DNA of 64,000 bases from Azohydromonas caseinilytica (GTDB lineage: Bacteria; Pseudomonadota; Gammaproteobacteria; Burkholderiales; Burkholderiaceae_C): NCBI RefSeq assembly GCF_012927045.1, contig NZ_JABBFW010000007.1, forward strand, positions 124,001-188,000. Direction: 5' to 3'. The stretch's first letter is position 1, and every line of letters starts with the position of its first letter. The notes below the pieces were generated by a model that saw only the letters and a program-made list of their open reading frames with translations, ran no database searches and was not told the DNA's origin. The position numbers and the translations under genes were made by a program. Positions 38,651 to 47,124 of the stretch are shown in pieces.

Positions 38651-39610
38651 TCAGGGCAGCACCACCGCCATGTACGGCACCCGTCCCACCGGCACGCTCT
38701 TGAGCGCCTTGCCGCTGGCGGTTTCGACGATGGTCACGTCGTCGCTCATCCCGTTGCTCACCACCAGGCGGCTCTCGTCCGGGCTCAGCGCCACGTGCCA
38801 GGCGCGCTTGCCCACCAGCACGGTCTTGGTCAGCTTGCGGCTGGCCACGTCGATGTAGCCCACGTGGTTGGCGCGACCCATGGACACGAACGCCGTCTTG
38901 CCGTCGCGCGTCATGGCCAGGCCCACGGGCGTGATGTCCTCGGCGCGCGCGCCCTTGAGTTCCAGCTTGATGGTGTCGGCGACCGCGAGGTCCTTGACCG
39001 AGATGACGCTGATGCTCGCGCCCAGCTCGTTGCTCACCCACAGCTGCGCGCCGTCGGGCGTGAACACCATGCGGCGCGGGCGCTTGCCGGCGGCGATGTT
39101 CTTGCGCAGCTTGCCGGTGGCGGCATCCACGACGTGGACCATGTTCGCCACCTCGGAGGTCACGAACACCAGCTTGCCGTCAGGCGAGGTCTTCACGCCC
39201 TCGGGCTCCTTGCCCACCGGCACCGAGGCCAGCGTCTTGCCGCTGGCGGCGTCGATGGTGACCAGCGCGCCCTCGTCCTCGGCCGAGACGTACAGCGCCT
39301 TGCCGTCGCTGGAGAAGTCGAAGGCCTCGGGCTCGTCGCCCAGCGACACGCGCCCCACCGACTTGCGGCTCGCCACGTCGATGATGTCGGCCTGGCCGGA
39401 CTCGGTGCAGGCCACGAACAGCCGCTTGCCGTCGGGCGCGAGCTGCATGTGGCGCGGGCGCTTGCAGGTGGGGACCACGCCGGCCACGGCCTGCGTCTTC
39501 AGGTCCACCAGCGTCAGGGCATGGTCCTTCTCGCTCGACACCCAGGCGGTCTGCGCCGCGGCGGCGCCGCAGGCCAGGGCCAGCGCGGCGGCAATGAGGG
39601 TGGGTTTCAT
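38651..39610 (-). CDS. PQQ-dependent-catabolism-associated beta-propeller protein
   Basis: The 319-residue secreted protein (signal peptide MKPTLIAAALALACGAAAAQ) is a seven-bladed YVTN-type propeller. Repeats such as ISVISVKDLAVADTI and DDVTIVETASGKALKSVPVGRVPYM recur through the length. It matches the family found beside PQQ-dependent alcohol dehydrogenase systems (TIGR03866 as I recall it). It follows a TonB-dependent receptor gene by 47 bp on the same strand. No PQQ dehydrogenase or PQQ biosynthesis gene is in the window, so the link is by family only. Confidence 0.85.
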   Translation of the reverse strand: MKPTLIAAALALACGAAAAQTAWVSSEKDHALTLVDLKTQAVAGVVPTCKRPRHMQLAPDGKRLFVACTESGQADIIDVASRKSVGRVSLGDEPEAFDFSSDGKALYVSAEDEGALVTIDAASGKTLASVPVGKEPEGVKTSPDGKLVFVTSEVANMVHVVDAATGKLRKNIAAGKRPRRMVFTPDGAQLWVSNELGASISVISVKDLAVADTIKLELKGARAEDITPVGLAMTRDGKTAFVSMGRANHVGYIDVASRKLTKTVLVGKRAWHVALSPDESRLVVSNGMSDDVTIVETASGKALKSVPVGRVPYMAVVLP

Positions 39611-39657
39611 GGCTTGCGGTCTCCTGGTTCGTTTTCGTGCAAGTGTTCCCAACGCCG

Positions 39658-41982
39658 TCAGAAGCGGTAGCGCGCGCCGATGAAGACGCTGCGCGGCGCG
39701 CCGGGCGCGACGAACACCGCGTCGCGCTCCTCGCCGCTGTAGTTGCCGGCGGCATCGAACACCGTGCTCGCCAGCGCCGCGAAGTTCTCGTAGCGGCGGT
39801 CGAACACGTTGTTGACCTTGGCAAACAGCTCCCAGCCCTGCTGCTGCGGCAGCGCCTGGGGGCGCCAGCTCGCGCGCAGGTTCAGCACGGCATGGCCGGG
39901 CAGGCTCAGGTCCGCGCGCTCGTCCTCGCCGTCCTCGATGCGCCCGTCCTCGTTGCCCGCGGTGACGCGGCGCGACACGGCCTGCAGGTCGCCGCCCAGG
40001 CTCCAGCCTGGCGAGAAGCGCCAGTCGGCGCTGAGCTTCAGGCTGTGCCGGGGCAGCCCTGCGATGCGCGTGCCGGGCGTCACCTCGATGTTGCGCTCGC
40101 CCTGGCGCAGCAGCCCGGTGGCCTCGTAGGTGGCCTGCAGGAAGCTGTAGCCCACGGTCCACGACACGGCGCCCATGCGCCCCTGGAGGTCCAGGTCCAC
40201 GCCCTGGTTGCGCGTGCGCGGGAAGTTCTGGAAGTAGCCCTGCTGGCTGGTGGCGCTGACGCTGCGGAACAGGATGTCGTCCCGGTTCACGGTGCGATAG
40301 GCCGCCACGCCCAGCTGCAGCGAGCGGGACAGCGGCCAGCGCACGCCGACTTCGGCCGTGCGCGAGATCACCTGCTTCAGGTACGGGTCGGCCTGCAGCC
40401 CGGCGGGCAGCCGGCAGGGCTCCTGCGGGTCGGCGCAGCCCAGCTCGATGACGGTGGGCACGCGGTTGTTGCGCGCCAGGTTGGCGAACAGCGTGGGGCC
40501 GGCTTCGAGCCGGTGCGCGATGCCCAGCGCGGGGTTGAGGCTGTTGTAGCGGAACTTCTCGTTGGGCCGCTCGCGCACCTCGCCGGTGTCGTCGTCCACG
40601 CTGGTGAGCTGGTTGCTCACGCGGGCGTGGTTGTAGCGCAGCGTGCCCGTCACATGCGTGCGCGGTGCCACGCGCCAGGTGTCGGTGCCGTAGAGGCCGA
40701 AGGCGATGGAGCGGCCCGTCACGCGCGCGCCCAGCTCCGCTTCCTCGTCGCCGGGCGTCACGCCGCGGTCGGCGGTGAACAGCGCTTCCTGCTCCGTCTC
40801 GCGGAAGCGCGTGCGGCTGGCATCCACCGTGGCGCCGACTTGCCACTGGTGCGCGCCGCGCGTGCCGGAGAGGTTCAGTGCCGCGCCCACGCCGCGCTGG
40901 CGCGTCTGCGTGGTGTTGAAGGAGGCGTTGGCCTCGTCCTCGGGCTCGTCCGCCTGGTCGCCGTTGACGGTGTCGCGGCGTGAGTGCCGCACGTAGGCCA
41001 GCGCCGCCAGCTCGGTCCGGTCGTCGATCTGGTGCCGCACGTTCAGGCCGAGCTGCGCCAGCCGGTTGGTGCTGCGGTCCGGGTGGGTGTAGACGGCTTC
41101 GCGACGGCCGGCGTAGAGGTCGGGCACGCGGGAGACGCCGCCATCGCCCTCCTCCAGCGTGTAAGCCGGCACCAGGCCGTTGCCCACCAGGCGGCTGCGG
41201 CCGAGCTGCAGCGACAGGTCCCACTCGGTGGGGCCGGCGCCGTGGCCCACCTTGGCCAGCAGGTTGCCCAGGCGGCCCTCGGAGTGATCGCGCCAGCCGT
41301 TCTCATCGAACAGCGTGCCGGCCACGAAGCTGTGCCAGCCGTCCTCGCTGCTGGTGCCGTGGCTCAGGTCCAGGCGCTTGCGATTGAAACTGCCCGCCGA
41401 TACTTCCGCGCGCCAGCCCGGCGCGGTGCGGCCGGTGTGCGTGGTCAGCGACAGCGCGCCGCCCAGGCTGTTGAGGCCGAAGGCCGGGTTGGCGCCGGGC
41501 ACCAGCGTCACGCTGTTGAGCGCGAACTCGGGCACCAGGTCCCAGTTCACGACGTCGCCGAAGGGCTCGTTGATGCGCACGCCGTCCAGGTAAACCGACA
41601 GGCCCTGCGCCGCGCCCAGCAGCGGCGAGGCGCGGAAGCCCCGGTAGGTGAGATCGCCCTGGAAGGGGCTGCCCTGCACGTCGTTGACCTGCACGCCGGG
41701 CAGGTGCCGGTTCATGAAGTCGAGCAGGTTGTCGGCCTGGGCCTCGTCCAGCCGCTCGCGGCGCACGCTCTGGGTGGCGTAGGGCAGCAGGTTGCGGTCC
41801 ACGCCCTGCCCCGGCAGCGGCGAGGTCCCGATGACCTCCACGGTGGCCGCGGGCGCTTCCAAGGCCTGGGCGCGAACGCCCGGCGCGGCGGCCGCGAGGG
41901 CCAGCGCCGGCAGCACGGCGCGTTGAAACAGGCGGGCCAGCGGCGATAGTCGCGGCTGGCGAAGGTGCACTCGCCTTCCCAC
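39658..41982 (-). CDS. TonB-dependent outer-membrane receptor, GTG start
   Basis: A 774-residue receptor: signal peptide ending PGVRAQA, plug domain (~45-165; LLDFMNRHLPGVQVNDVQGSP, GLSVYLDGVRINEPFGDVVNWDLVP, GANPAFGLNSLGGALSL) and a 22-strand barrel ending IGARYRF with terminal Phe. The start is GTG at 41982 with GGGAGA upstream; a second GTG at 41970 is possible. Pairing with a PQQ-associated propeller suggests it imports a cofactor, metal chelate or PQQ itself (inference). It starts only ~30 bp from the divergent histidine kinase. Confidence 0.92.
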   Translation of the reverse strand: MGRRVHLRQPRLSPLARLFQRAVLPALALAAAAPGVRAQALEAPAATVEVIGTSPLPGQGVDRNLLPYATQSVRRERLDEAQADNLLDFMNRHLPGVQVNDVQGSPFQGDLTYRGFRASPLLGAAQGLSVYLDGVRINEPFGDVVNWDLVPEFALNSVTLVPGANPAFGLNSLGGALSLTTHTGRTAPGWRAEVSAGSFNRKRLDLSHGTSSEDGWHSFVAGTLFDENGWRDHSEGRLGNLLAKVGHGAGPTEWDLSLQLGRSRLVGNGLVPAYTLEEGDGGVSRVPDLYAGRREAVYTHPDRSTNRLAQLGLNVRHQIDDRTELAALAYVRHSRRDTVNGDQADEPEDEANASFNTTQTRQRGVGAALNLSGTRGAHQWQVGATVDASRTRFRETEQEALFTADRGVTPGDEEAELGARVTGRSIAFGLYGTDTWRVAPRTHVTGTLRYNHARVSNQLTSVDDDTGEVRERPNEKFRYNSLNPALGIAHRLEAGPTLFANLARNNRVPTVIELGCADPQEPCRLPAGLQADPYLKQVISRTAEVGVRWPLSRSLQLGVAAYRTVNRDDILFRSVSATSQQGYFQNFPRTRNQGVDLDLQGRMGAVSWTVGYSFLQATYEATGLLRQGERNIEVTPGTRIAGLPRHSLKLSADWRFSPGWSLGGDLQAVSRRVTAGNEDGRIEDGEDERADLSLPGHAVLNLRASWRPQALPQQQGWELFAKVNNVFDRRYENFAALASTVFDAAGNYSGEERDAVFVAPGAPRSVFIGARYRF

Positions 41983-42012
41983 TTCGGTTGTCTCCCGGTG
42001 TTGTCAGAAGTT

Positions 42013-43485
42013 ATGTCCTCACTCTATGCACGCCCCGCCGCGTCCCCGGCGGGAGAAATTCCCGACCTGCGTTCCGAGCGCCTTCCCATGGAGCTGCCCC
42101 GGCTGGTGATGCGCCGCGCGCTGGCCGTGGCCCTGGGCGCGCTGCTGCTGTCGCTGGTGCTGGGGCTGCTGCGCGCGCGCGAGGACACGCGGCGCGAGAT
42201 GGCGAGCTCCCTGGCGCTGGCGCGCGCCGGCGCGGTGCTGTCGGGCATCGGCAGCCAGGACGACGCCGCGGCGCTGGCCGCGCTGCGCTCGCTGCACGGG
42301 CTGCGCCACCTGTCGCTGGCGCTGCGCGACGCCGAGGGTCGGCCGCTGCCGGGGCTGCCCGCGGCAGCGGCGGCCGAAGCCGCGGGCGCGGCCTCGCCGG
42401 TGGCGCGGCTGCTGGGGCTGGACGGGCCCGAGCCGGCGGTGAGCTGGCGCGTGCCGCGGCCTGACGGCACGGCCTGGACCGTGACGCTCACCGCCTCGCC
42501 CGACAGCGAGCTGCAGGAGGCGCTGGGCAACATCGCGGGCAGCTTCGGGCTGCTGGCGCTGTGCAGCCTGCTGATGCTGGCGGTGATGCAGTGGAACGTG
42601 CGGCGCGCCTTCGGGCCGCTGCAGTCGCTGCTGGGCGCCATCGCCCGCGTGGAGCGCCAGGACGCGGGTGCGCTGCGCGCGCTGGGCGCCATGCCCATCC
42701 GCGAGCTGGAGGCCATCGCGCGGGCGCTCAAGCGCCTGGTGGCGGCGCAGGAGAAGGCCGAAGCCGCGCGCCGCGTGCTGGCGCTGCGGCTGCTGAGCCT
42801 GCGCGAGGATGAGCGCCAGCGCCTGGCGCGCGACCTGCACGACGAGTTCGGCCAGCGCCTCACCGCCCTGCGCGTGGACGCGGCCTGGCTGACGCGGCGG
42901 CTGCAAGGCCAGCCCGAGCTGCAGCCGGTGGCCGCCGGCATGGGCGAGCAGGTGGCGCGCGTGCAGCAGGACGTGCGCGGGCTGCTGGCCCGCCTGCGCC
43001 CCTTCGACACCTCCGGCGGCGCCACGCCGACACTGGGACGGCTGCGCGCGATGCTGGAGGAGCTGATGGCCGGCTGGCGAAGCGCCGCGCACGGCCATGG
43101 CCTGGGCTTCGAGCTGGAGGTCGCCGGCGACGATGCCCTGGCGCTGCCGCAGGAGCTGCTGCTGGGGCTCTACCGCATCAGCCAGGAGGCGCTGACCAAC
43201 GTGGCACGCCATGCCGGCGCGACGCGGGCGCGGCTGGCGCTGCGGGTGGCCGGCGACGGGGACGGTGGCGGGTTGCGGGTGGACTGGTCGGTGCAGGACG
43301 ACGGGCGCGGACTGGACGGCCTGGAGGCGGCGCTGCAGCGCGGCAGCGGCCTGGCCGGCATCAAGGAACGGGTGTGGGCGCTGGGCGGTGATTTCGACTG
43401 GCACGGTGGCGGCACCGAGGCTGGCGGCTTGAGCTTGCGGGCGAGCTTTGCCCTGGAGAGGGGTGAACAGGAGGACGCGCGATGA
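42013..43485 (+). CDS. NarL-type sensor histidine kinase
   Basis: The kinase has two membrane helices (~residues 35-55 and 175-195) flanking a periplasmic sensor of about 120 residues, then a HAMP-like stretch. The HisKA_3 dimerisation region (RDLHDEFGQRLTALRVDAAWL, phospho-acceptor His) and an HATPase (LYRISQEALTNVARHAGATRA; DDGRGLDG) follow. The start is uncertain: ATG at 42013 leaves 30 bp to the TonB receptor gene, while the ATG at 42088 (MELPRLVMRRALAV) would leave room for two promoters. It overlaps the response regulator by 4 bp and very probably controls the divergent receptor/propeller pair. Confidence 0.9.
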   Translation: MSSLYARPAASPAGEIPDLRSERLPMELPRLVMRRALAVALGALLLSLVLGLLRAREDTRREMASSLALARAGAVLSGIGSQDDAAALAALRSLHGLRHLSLALRDAEGRPLPGLPAAAAAEAAGAASPVARLLGLDGPEPAVSWRVPRPDGTAWTVTLTASPDSELQEALGNIAGSFGLLALCSLLMLAVMQWNVRRAFGPLQSLLGAIARVERQDAGALRALGAMPIRELEAIARALKRLVAAQEKAEAARRVLALRLLSLREDERQRLARDLHDEFGQRLTALRVDAAWLTRRLQGQPELQPVAAGMGEQVARVQQDVRGLLARLRPFDTSGGATPTLGRLRAMLEELMAGWRSAAHGHGLGFELEVAGDDALALPQELLLGLYRISQEALTNVARHAGATRARLALRVAGDGDGGGLRVDWSVQDDGRGLDGLEAALQRGSGLAGIKERVWALGGDFDWHGGGTEAGGLSLRASFALERGEQEDAR

Positions 43486-44120
43486 GCGGGAGTGCCTTGC
43501 GCATCGGCCTGGTGGACGACCACGCCGTGGTGCGGGCCGGCTACCGCCGGCTGCTGGAACTGGAGGGCATGGCCGTGGCGGCCGAATTCGCGGACGCGGA
43601 CAGCGCCTACGCCGCGCTGTCGGTGGGAGACGCATGCCCGGTGGACCTGCTGATCCTGGACCTGTCGCTGCCCGGGCGCAGCGGGCTGGAGCTGCTGCGG
43701 CGGCTCTCGGTGCGGCGGCCGGATTTGAAGGTGCTGGTGTTCACCATGCACGACAGCGCCGCGGTGGTGGTGCAGTGCCTGCGCGCCGGCGCGGCGGGCT
43801 TCGTGACCAAGAACAGCGCGCCGGAGGAACTGATCGAGGCCGTGCACCGCGCCTGGCGCGGCGAGCGGCCCTTGTCCGCGGACGTGGCCCAGGCCGCCGC
43901 GCAGGCCGCGGAGCCGGCGCCGCATCTGCAGCTCTCGACCCGGGAATTCGACGTGCTGCAGGCGCTGCTGCGCGGCGCGGGGGTGGAGGAGATTTCCCGG
44001 CAATTGCGGCTCAGCCCTAAAACCGTGGCCAATTACCAGACGCTGGTGCGACAGAAACTCGGGGTCGGCAACGCGGTGGAATTGCTGCGCTATGGGCGCG
44101 AGCACGGGCTGGCGGATTGA
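43482..44120 (+). CDS. NarL/FixJ-family response regulator
   Basis: A 212-residue regulator: receiver domain (IGLVDDHAVVRAGYRRLLE; phospho-acceptor Asp in LLILDLSLPGRSG; Thr/Lys in VFTMHD and VTKNS) and a C-terminal LuxR-type helix-turn-helix (LSTREFDVLQALLRGAGVEEISRQLRLSPKTVANYQTLVRQKLG). It overlaps the kinase gene as ATGA, so they form one two-component system. By analogy with regulators of PQQ-dependent ethanol oxidation, it may control the receptor and propeller genes next door; this is inference. Confidence 0.93.
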   Translation: MSGSALRIGLVDDHAVVRAGYRRLLELEGMAVAAEFADADSAYAALSVGDACPVDLLILDLSLPGRSGLELLRRLSVRRPDLKVLVFTMHDSAAVVVQCLRAGAAGFVTKNSAPEELIEAVHRAWRGERPLSADVAQAAAQAAEPAPHLQLSTREFDVLQALLRGAGVEEISRQLRLSPKTVANYQTLVRQKLGVGNAVELLRYGREHGLAD

Positions 44121-44132
44121 GCCGGCCCCGCC

Positions 44133-44441
44133 TCAATTCGGGCAAACCACCTCGCCCGTGGCCTGCCGCTTGAAGCACAGGCCGCTGGGTTTTTCCGGTT
44201 GGGCTTTGGCCTTGAAATTCGGCTCCAGGGCCTCGGCCTTTTCCCGGTCCAGGCGCTGCTGCCGCTCCAGGGCCGCGTCGTGCTCCCTGCTCTTCTGTCC
44301 GCAGCTCGCCAGCGTGTCGGGCGTCGCCTGCTTGGGGCAGGTGCGGCTGGCATTTTCGAGATCCCGCAGCATGCCCGGATAGGCATGGGCCTGGGCGGCC
44401 GCAATGGCGAGCAGGCAGGCCAGGAGTTTGACCGAGCGCAT
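44133..44441 (-). CDS. Small secreted protein of unknown function
   Basis: A 102-residue protein with a signal peptide (MRSVKLLACLLAIAAAQAHA) and a mature part with four cysteines (RTCPKQ, ASCGQK, GLCFKR, VVCPN) and a charged helical middle (REHDAALERQQRLDREKAEA). The cysteine pattern suggests two disulfides in the periplasm. I recognise no family. It follows the GFA-family gene by 3 bp on the same strand and may be co-transcribed with it. Confidence 0.68.
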   Translation of the reverse strand: MRSVKLLACLLAIAAAQAHAYPGMLRDLENASRTCPKQATPDTLASCGQKSREHDAALERQQRLDREKAEALEPNFKAKAQPEKPSGLCFKRQATGEVVCPN

Positions 44442-44444
44442 GGC

Positions 44445-44990
44445 TTATTTCTGGTTGTTGAGGTTCCCGTTGATTTCGGCATGGCGGTGGCCGACTGAAG
44501 CCGGCGGGGCCGGTGGCCGTCGGCGCTGTGCCAGGTCGGGTGAGGCGGCCTGCCAGGCCGCGATCAATGTCTCGAAAACCTCGGGATTGCCGGGATATTG
44601 AGGCAACTGGTCATCCAGTTGCACCCAGGCCTGCTTGCTGCCCGTCCAAATATGGCCGGCCAATTGCAGCCCTTGGGTGTCGTCCAGCGTGCCGGGCTTG
44701 AGGCTGATGATTTCATTCTGGCCCAGCCCCTGGTGAAACAGCCGCGTGCCGCAATCGGGGCAGAAGCGGCAGGCCATCTTCTTGCCGGAGGGCAAATCCC
44801 GCACCCATTCCTTCATGGCGCCTTTTTCCAGCACCACCTCCGCATTCTTCACCCACAACGACAGGCCGAAGGCGCTGGAGGATTGGCGCTGGCATTCGGT
44901 GCAGTGACAGGCGAATAAAGTCAAGGGCGTGCCGGTGACGCGGTAGCGGACGGCGCCGCATTGGCATTGGCCAGTGAGGGAATGAGTCAT
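44445..44990 (-). CDS. GFA-family (CENP-V/GFA) zinc protein
   Basis: The 181-residue protein has the GFA zinc pattern: CQCGAVRYRV near the N-terminus, CHCTECQRQSSSAFG, and CRFCPDCGTRLFHQ. The family is named after glutathione-dependent formaldehyde-activating enzyme, but most members are uncharacterised and the activity of the founder is disputed. The zinc ligands all appear intact. The C-terminal ~45 residues beyond the domain are proline/arginine-rich and unusual. It lies between a small secreted protein gene and an AT-richer orphan gene. Confidence 0.88.
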   Translation of the reverse strand: MTHSLTGQCQCGAVRYRVTGTPLTLFACHCTECQRQSSSAFGLSLWVKNAEVVLEKGAMKEWVRDLPSGKKMACRFCPDCGTRLFHQGLGQNEIISLKPGTLDDTQGLQLAGHIWTGSKQAWVQLDDQLPQYPGNPEVFETLIAAWQAASPDLAQRRRPPAPPASVGHRHAEINGNLNNQK

Positions 44991-45005
44991 GATTCAATTG
45001 GTGAA

Positions 45006-45644
45006 TCAGAGGTTTTGAATATGAGGTCTGGCTTGCTTCTGAATGGAGCGCTGAAAATCGCCAATTTCAAGATCGTTTCCTAAGCCGTCGAGCATGGTGA
45101 ATGTGGTGCTGCGTCCATGCAGGCCACACAGCAGGTACCTGTCTGAGGTAGTGCTTTGCTCGAAAGACTTGATGGCAAACCTGGCGCGCTCGATGCATGC
45201 GTCTACCAAAGGCCGCGAACTTCTGTAGAAAATCATGCAGCGCAAATCGGCGCGGGCCAGGAGTAGCTTTGAAAAGTCGTAAACAATTTCTTCTTCTCTG
45301 GGACTCCATTCACATTCGAGGACAAGAAGAGCTCGGCGCAATGGTGAGTGGGTGTAAAAGTATCCATTTCGTTCGTTGAAGGCTCCGGAAGTTTTCAAAA
45401 GGCAGATGTCATAAAGGAATTCGTAATTCCGCGGTTCCGATGCCGTGAACCTGACATCGCATTGGAGTTTTTCCGCCAGATGCCTGAACTGAGGAAAGAC
45501 GCGCGCAGAAAAGCGCCCGCTGCTGTGCATCTCTTCGTCACTCCAAGTATCGAGATCGAAGAATGCCCGCTGTACCGCCTCGATGACCCCTTCGATGATT
45601 TGCGCGGTGCCTGCCGTATGGTTATTGCTGATTTCATGATTCAT
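45006..45644 (-). CDS. Orphan protein with a possible PD-(D/E)XK-like core
   Basis: This 212-residue cytoplasmic protein matches no family I recognise. Its codon use is clearly less GC-rich than its neighbours, suggesting transfer. The order of predicted elements recalls a restriction-endonuclease-like core: a strand with Asp79 (YEFLYDICLL), a hydrophobic strand with Glu110 and Glu112 (ALLVLECEW), a helix with Lys126 (IVYDFSKLLLAR) and a strand (LRCMIFYR). That reading is tentative; the motif is E-x-E rather than the usual E-x-K. No methylase or partner gene is adjacent. The ATG at 45644 is the only good start. Confidence 0.6.
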   Translation of the reverse strand: MNHEISNNHTAGTAQIIEGVIEAVQRAFFDLDTWSDEEMHSSGRFSARVFPQFRHLAEKLQCDVRFTASEPRNYEFLYDICLLKTSGAFNERNGYFYTHSPLRRALLVLECEWSPREEEIVYDFSKLLLARADLRCMIFYRSSRPLVDACIERARFAIKSFEQSTTSDRYLLCGLHGRSTTFTMLDGLGNDLEIGDFQRSIQKQARPHIQNL

Positions 45645-45974
45645 GAGCCGACTCTAATTTGAAGAGTTATTGACATGTGGATTTTTAATATGACGGAGTT
45701 TTTGGTGTGAATTGCTCCTCGCGTGTTGTGTGCCTGTAACGCCGGCGTCGGCGTGTCATGGTCTTGCAAGTTGCATATGTCAAGTCATATGGGCAGAGCC
45801 CAACTGCCTTGTCGTATTCAATGGCGGGCGGATTCACGTGTTCAGCGGTGCATGGGCGATGCCGCCGCCGCGCCAGCCGCTACCGTTCAGCGAGGGCCGT
45901 CCGCGGCCCTTGCCCTTCCGCCCTGCCCCGCCTGGCGGCGCAGGCCTTCTTCTCTACCCCGCAGTGAGCCCGTC
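45645..45974. other. AT-richer intergenic region between divergent genes
   Basis: This 330-bp stretch has no convincing gene. The first ~90 bp next to the orphan gene are markedly AT-rich and should hold its promoter. The part nearer 45974 returns to high GC and should hold the promoter of the hydratase-like gene. The open frame that runs upstream from that gene through the region has no good start or family match. Confidence 0.5.
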
Positions 45975-46835
45975 ATGAACCACCCGTCCGCCTGCTCCCC
46001 CGTGGACCTCGACGCCCTGCGCCCCTGGATCGGCCGCGAGGCGCTGGACGAGGACTTGCTGTCCGTGCGCCACGCCCGCCTCATGGCGGCGACGCTGGGC
46101 CTGCCGCAGGACGCTTTCAACATCGGCACGCCGCTGCCGCCGCTGTGGCACTGGCTCTACTTCCTGGAGGGGCTGCCGCCGGCCGAGCTGGGGCGCGACG
46201 GGCACCCGGCGCGCGGTGGCTTCCTGCCGCCGGTGCCGTTGCCCAACCGCATGTGGGCCGGTGGCGAGCTGGAATTCCACGCGCCGCTGCCGCTGGGCGC
46301 CACGGTGCGCAAGCGCTCGCGCGTGCGCTCCATCGAGCACAAGCGCGGACGCAGCGGCGAGCTGGTGTTCGTCGCCGTGCGGCACGAGCTGTTCCACGGC
46401 AACACCCTGGCGCTGAGCGAGACGCACGACATCGTCTACAAGCACCCCACCCCGCCCGGCGCCCGGCCCGCCGCGGTGCCGGCCCCGTTGGCGGCGCGCT
46501 ACAGCGAGCCGGTGGAGGTGACGTCCACGCTGCTGTTCCGCTACTCGGCGCTCACCTTCAACGGCCACCGCATCCACTACGACGCCGACTACTGCCGCGC
46601 GGTGGAGGGCTACGCCGACCTGGTGGTGCACGGCCCGCTGCAGGCCACGCTGCTGGCCGGCTTGGCCAAGCGGCTGGGCCCGGGGCCGCTGCGGCGCTTG
46701 CGCTACCGCGGCCTGCAGCCGGCGCTGCTGGGCATGCCGCTCACGCTGCAGGCCGCCCCGCAGGGCGACGGGCTCACGCTCTGGACCGCGCTGCCCGACG
46801 GCAGCGTGGCCATGCAGGCCGAGGCGGCTTTTTGA
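45975..46835 (+). CDS. FAS1-like / mesaconyl-C4-CoA hydratase-like dehydratase
   Basis: The 286-residue double hot-dog protein belongs to the HTD2/MaoC-related family. The N-terminal half carries PLPPLWHWLYFLEGLPPAELGRDGHPARGGFLPPVPLPNRMWAGGEL. The C-terminal half has TFNGHRIHYDADYCRAVEGYADLVVHGPLQATLLAGL, the hydratase motif with its His and Asp. Relatives hydrate mesaconyl-C4-CoA or related enoyl-CoA esters. The ATG at 45975 matches the family start. It lies alone, 64 bp upstream of the ParD-like gene; a CoA-ester substrate in acid catabolism is likely but unspecified. Confidence 0.85.
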   Translation: MNHPSACSPVDLDALRPWIGREALDEDLLSVRHARLMAATLGLPQDAFNIGTPLPPLWHWLYFLEGLPPAELGRDGHPARGGFLPPVPLPNRMWAGGELEFHAPLPLGATVRKRSRVRSIEHKRGRSGELVFVAVRHELFHGNTLALSETHDIVYKHPTPPGARPAAVPAPLAARYSEPVEVTSTLLFRYSALTFNGHRIHYDADYCRAVEGYADLVVHGPLQATLLAGLAKRLGPGPLRRLRYRGLQPALLGMPLTLQAAPQGDGLTLWTALPDGSVAMQAEAAF

Positions 46836-46871
46836 CTCGCGACCGCAGCAAGGCTTCCCAATAAACGTACC

Positions 46872-46888
46872 ATATACGTTTCGTATAT
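46872..46888. promoter_or_regulatory. Perfect palindrome upstream of the ParD-like antitoxin gene
   Basis: ATATACG-TTT-CGTATAT is a perfect 7-bp inverted repeat, a few bases upstream of GGAGG (46890-46894) and the ATG at 46900. It is AT-rich against a GC-rich background. The position suits an autoregulatory operator for a ribbon-helix-helix protein; bound protein would overlap the -10 region or transcription start. Confidence 0.65.
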
Positions 46889-46899
46889 CGGGAGGACCC

Positions 46900-47124
46900 A
46901 TGGGTCTTGTGAAGATCTCCGAGCCCATGCACGAGAACGTGCGCGTGGCCAGCGGGGCGCTGAACCGCTCCATCAACGCGCAGGCCGAGCACTGGATGCG
47001 CATCGGCATGCTGTGCGAGCTGCATCCGGAGCTGCGCTACGGCGACCTGTGCCGGCTGCTGATCGAGGACGAGATCCGGGCCGAGGCGCAGGTCGCGGCA
47101 TTGGAAAGGCAGGCCCGCGCATGA
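46900..47124 (+). CDS. ParD-like antitoxin-family protein
   Basis: A 74-residue protein starting MGLVKISEPMHENVRVASGALNRSINAQAEHWMRIGM, the pattern of the ParD-like (ribbon-helix-helix) family. The N-terminal strand would bind DNA. No ParE or other toxin gene is next to it; instead its stop overlaps the start of a methionine aminopeptidase gene as ATGA. A perfect palindrome just upstream suggests autoregulation. The partner and purpose are open: it may be a stand-alone regulator of the peptidase gene. Confidence 0.82.
   Translation: MGLVKISEPMHENVRVASGALNRSINAQAEHWMRIGMLCELHPELRYGDLCRLLIEDEIRAEAQVAALERQARA

Noticed and set aside
45723-45974. Upstream extension of the hydratase-like gene to an ATG at 45723
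   Set aside because: The extra 84 residues have no family match and different composition; the family N-terminus begins at 45975.
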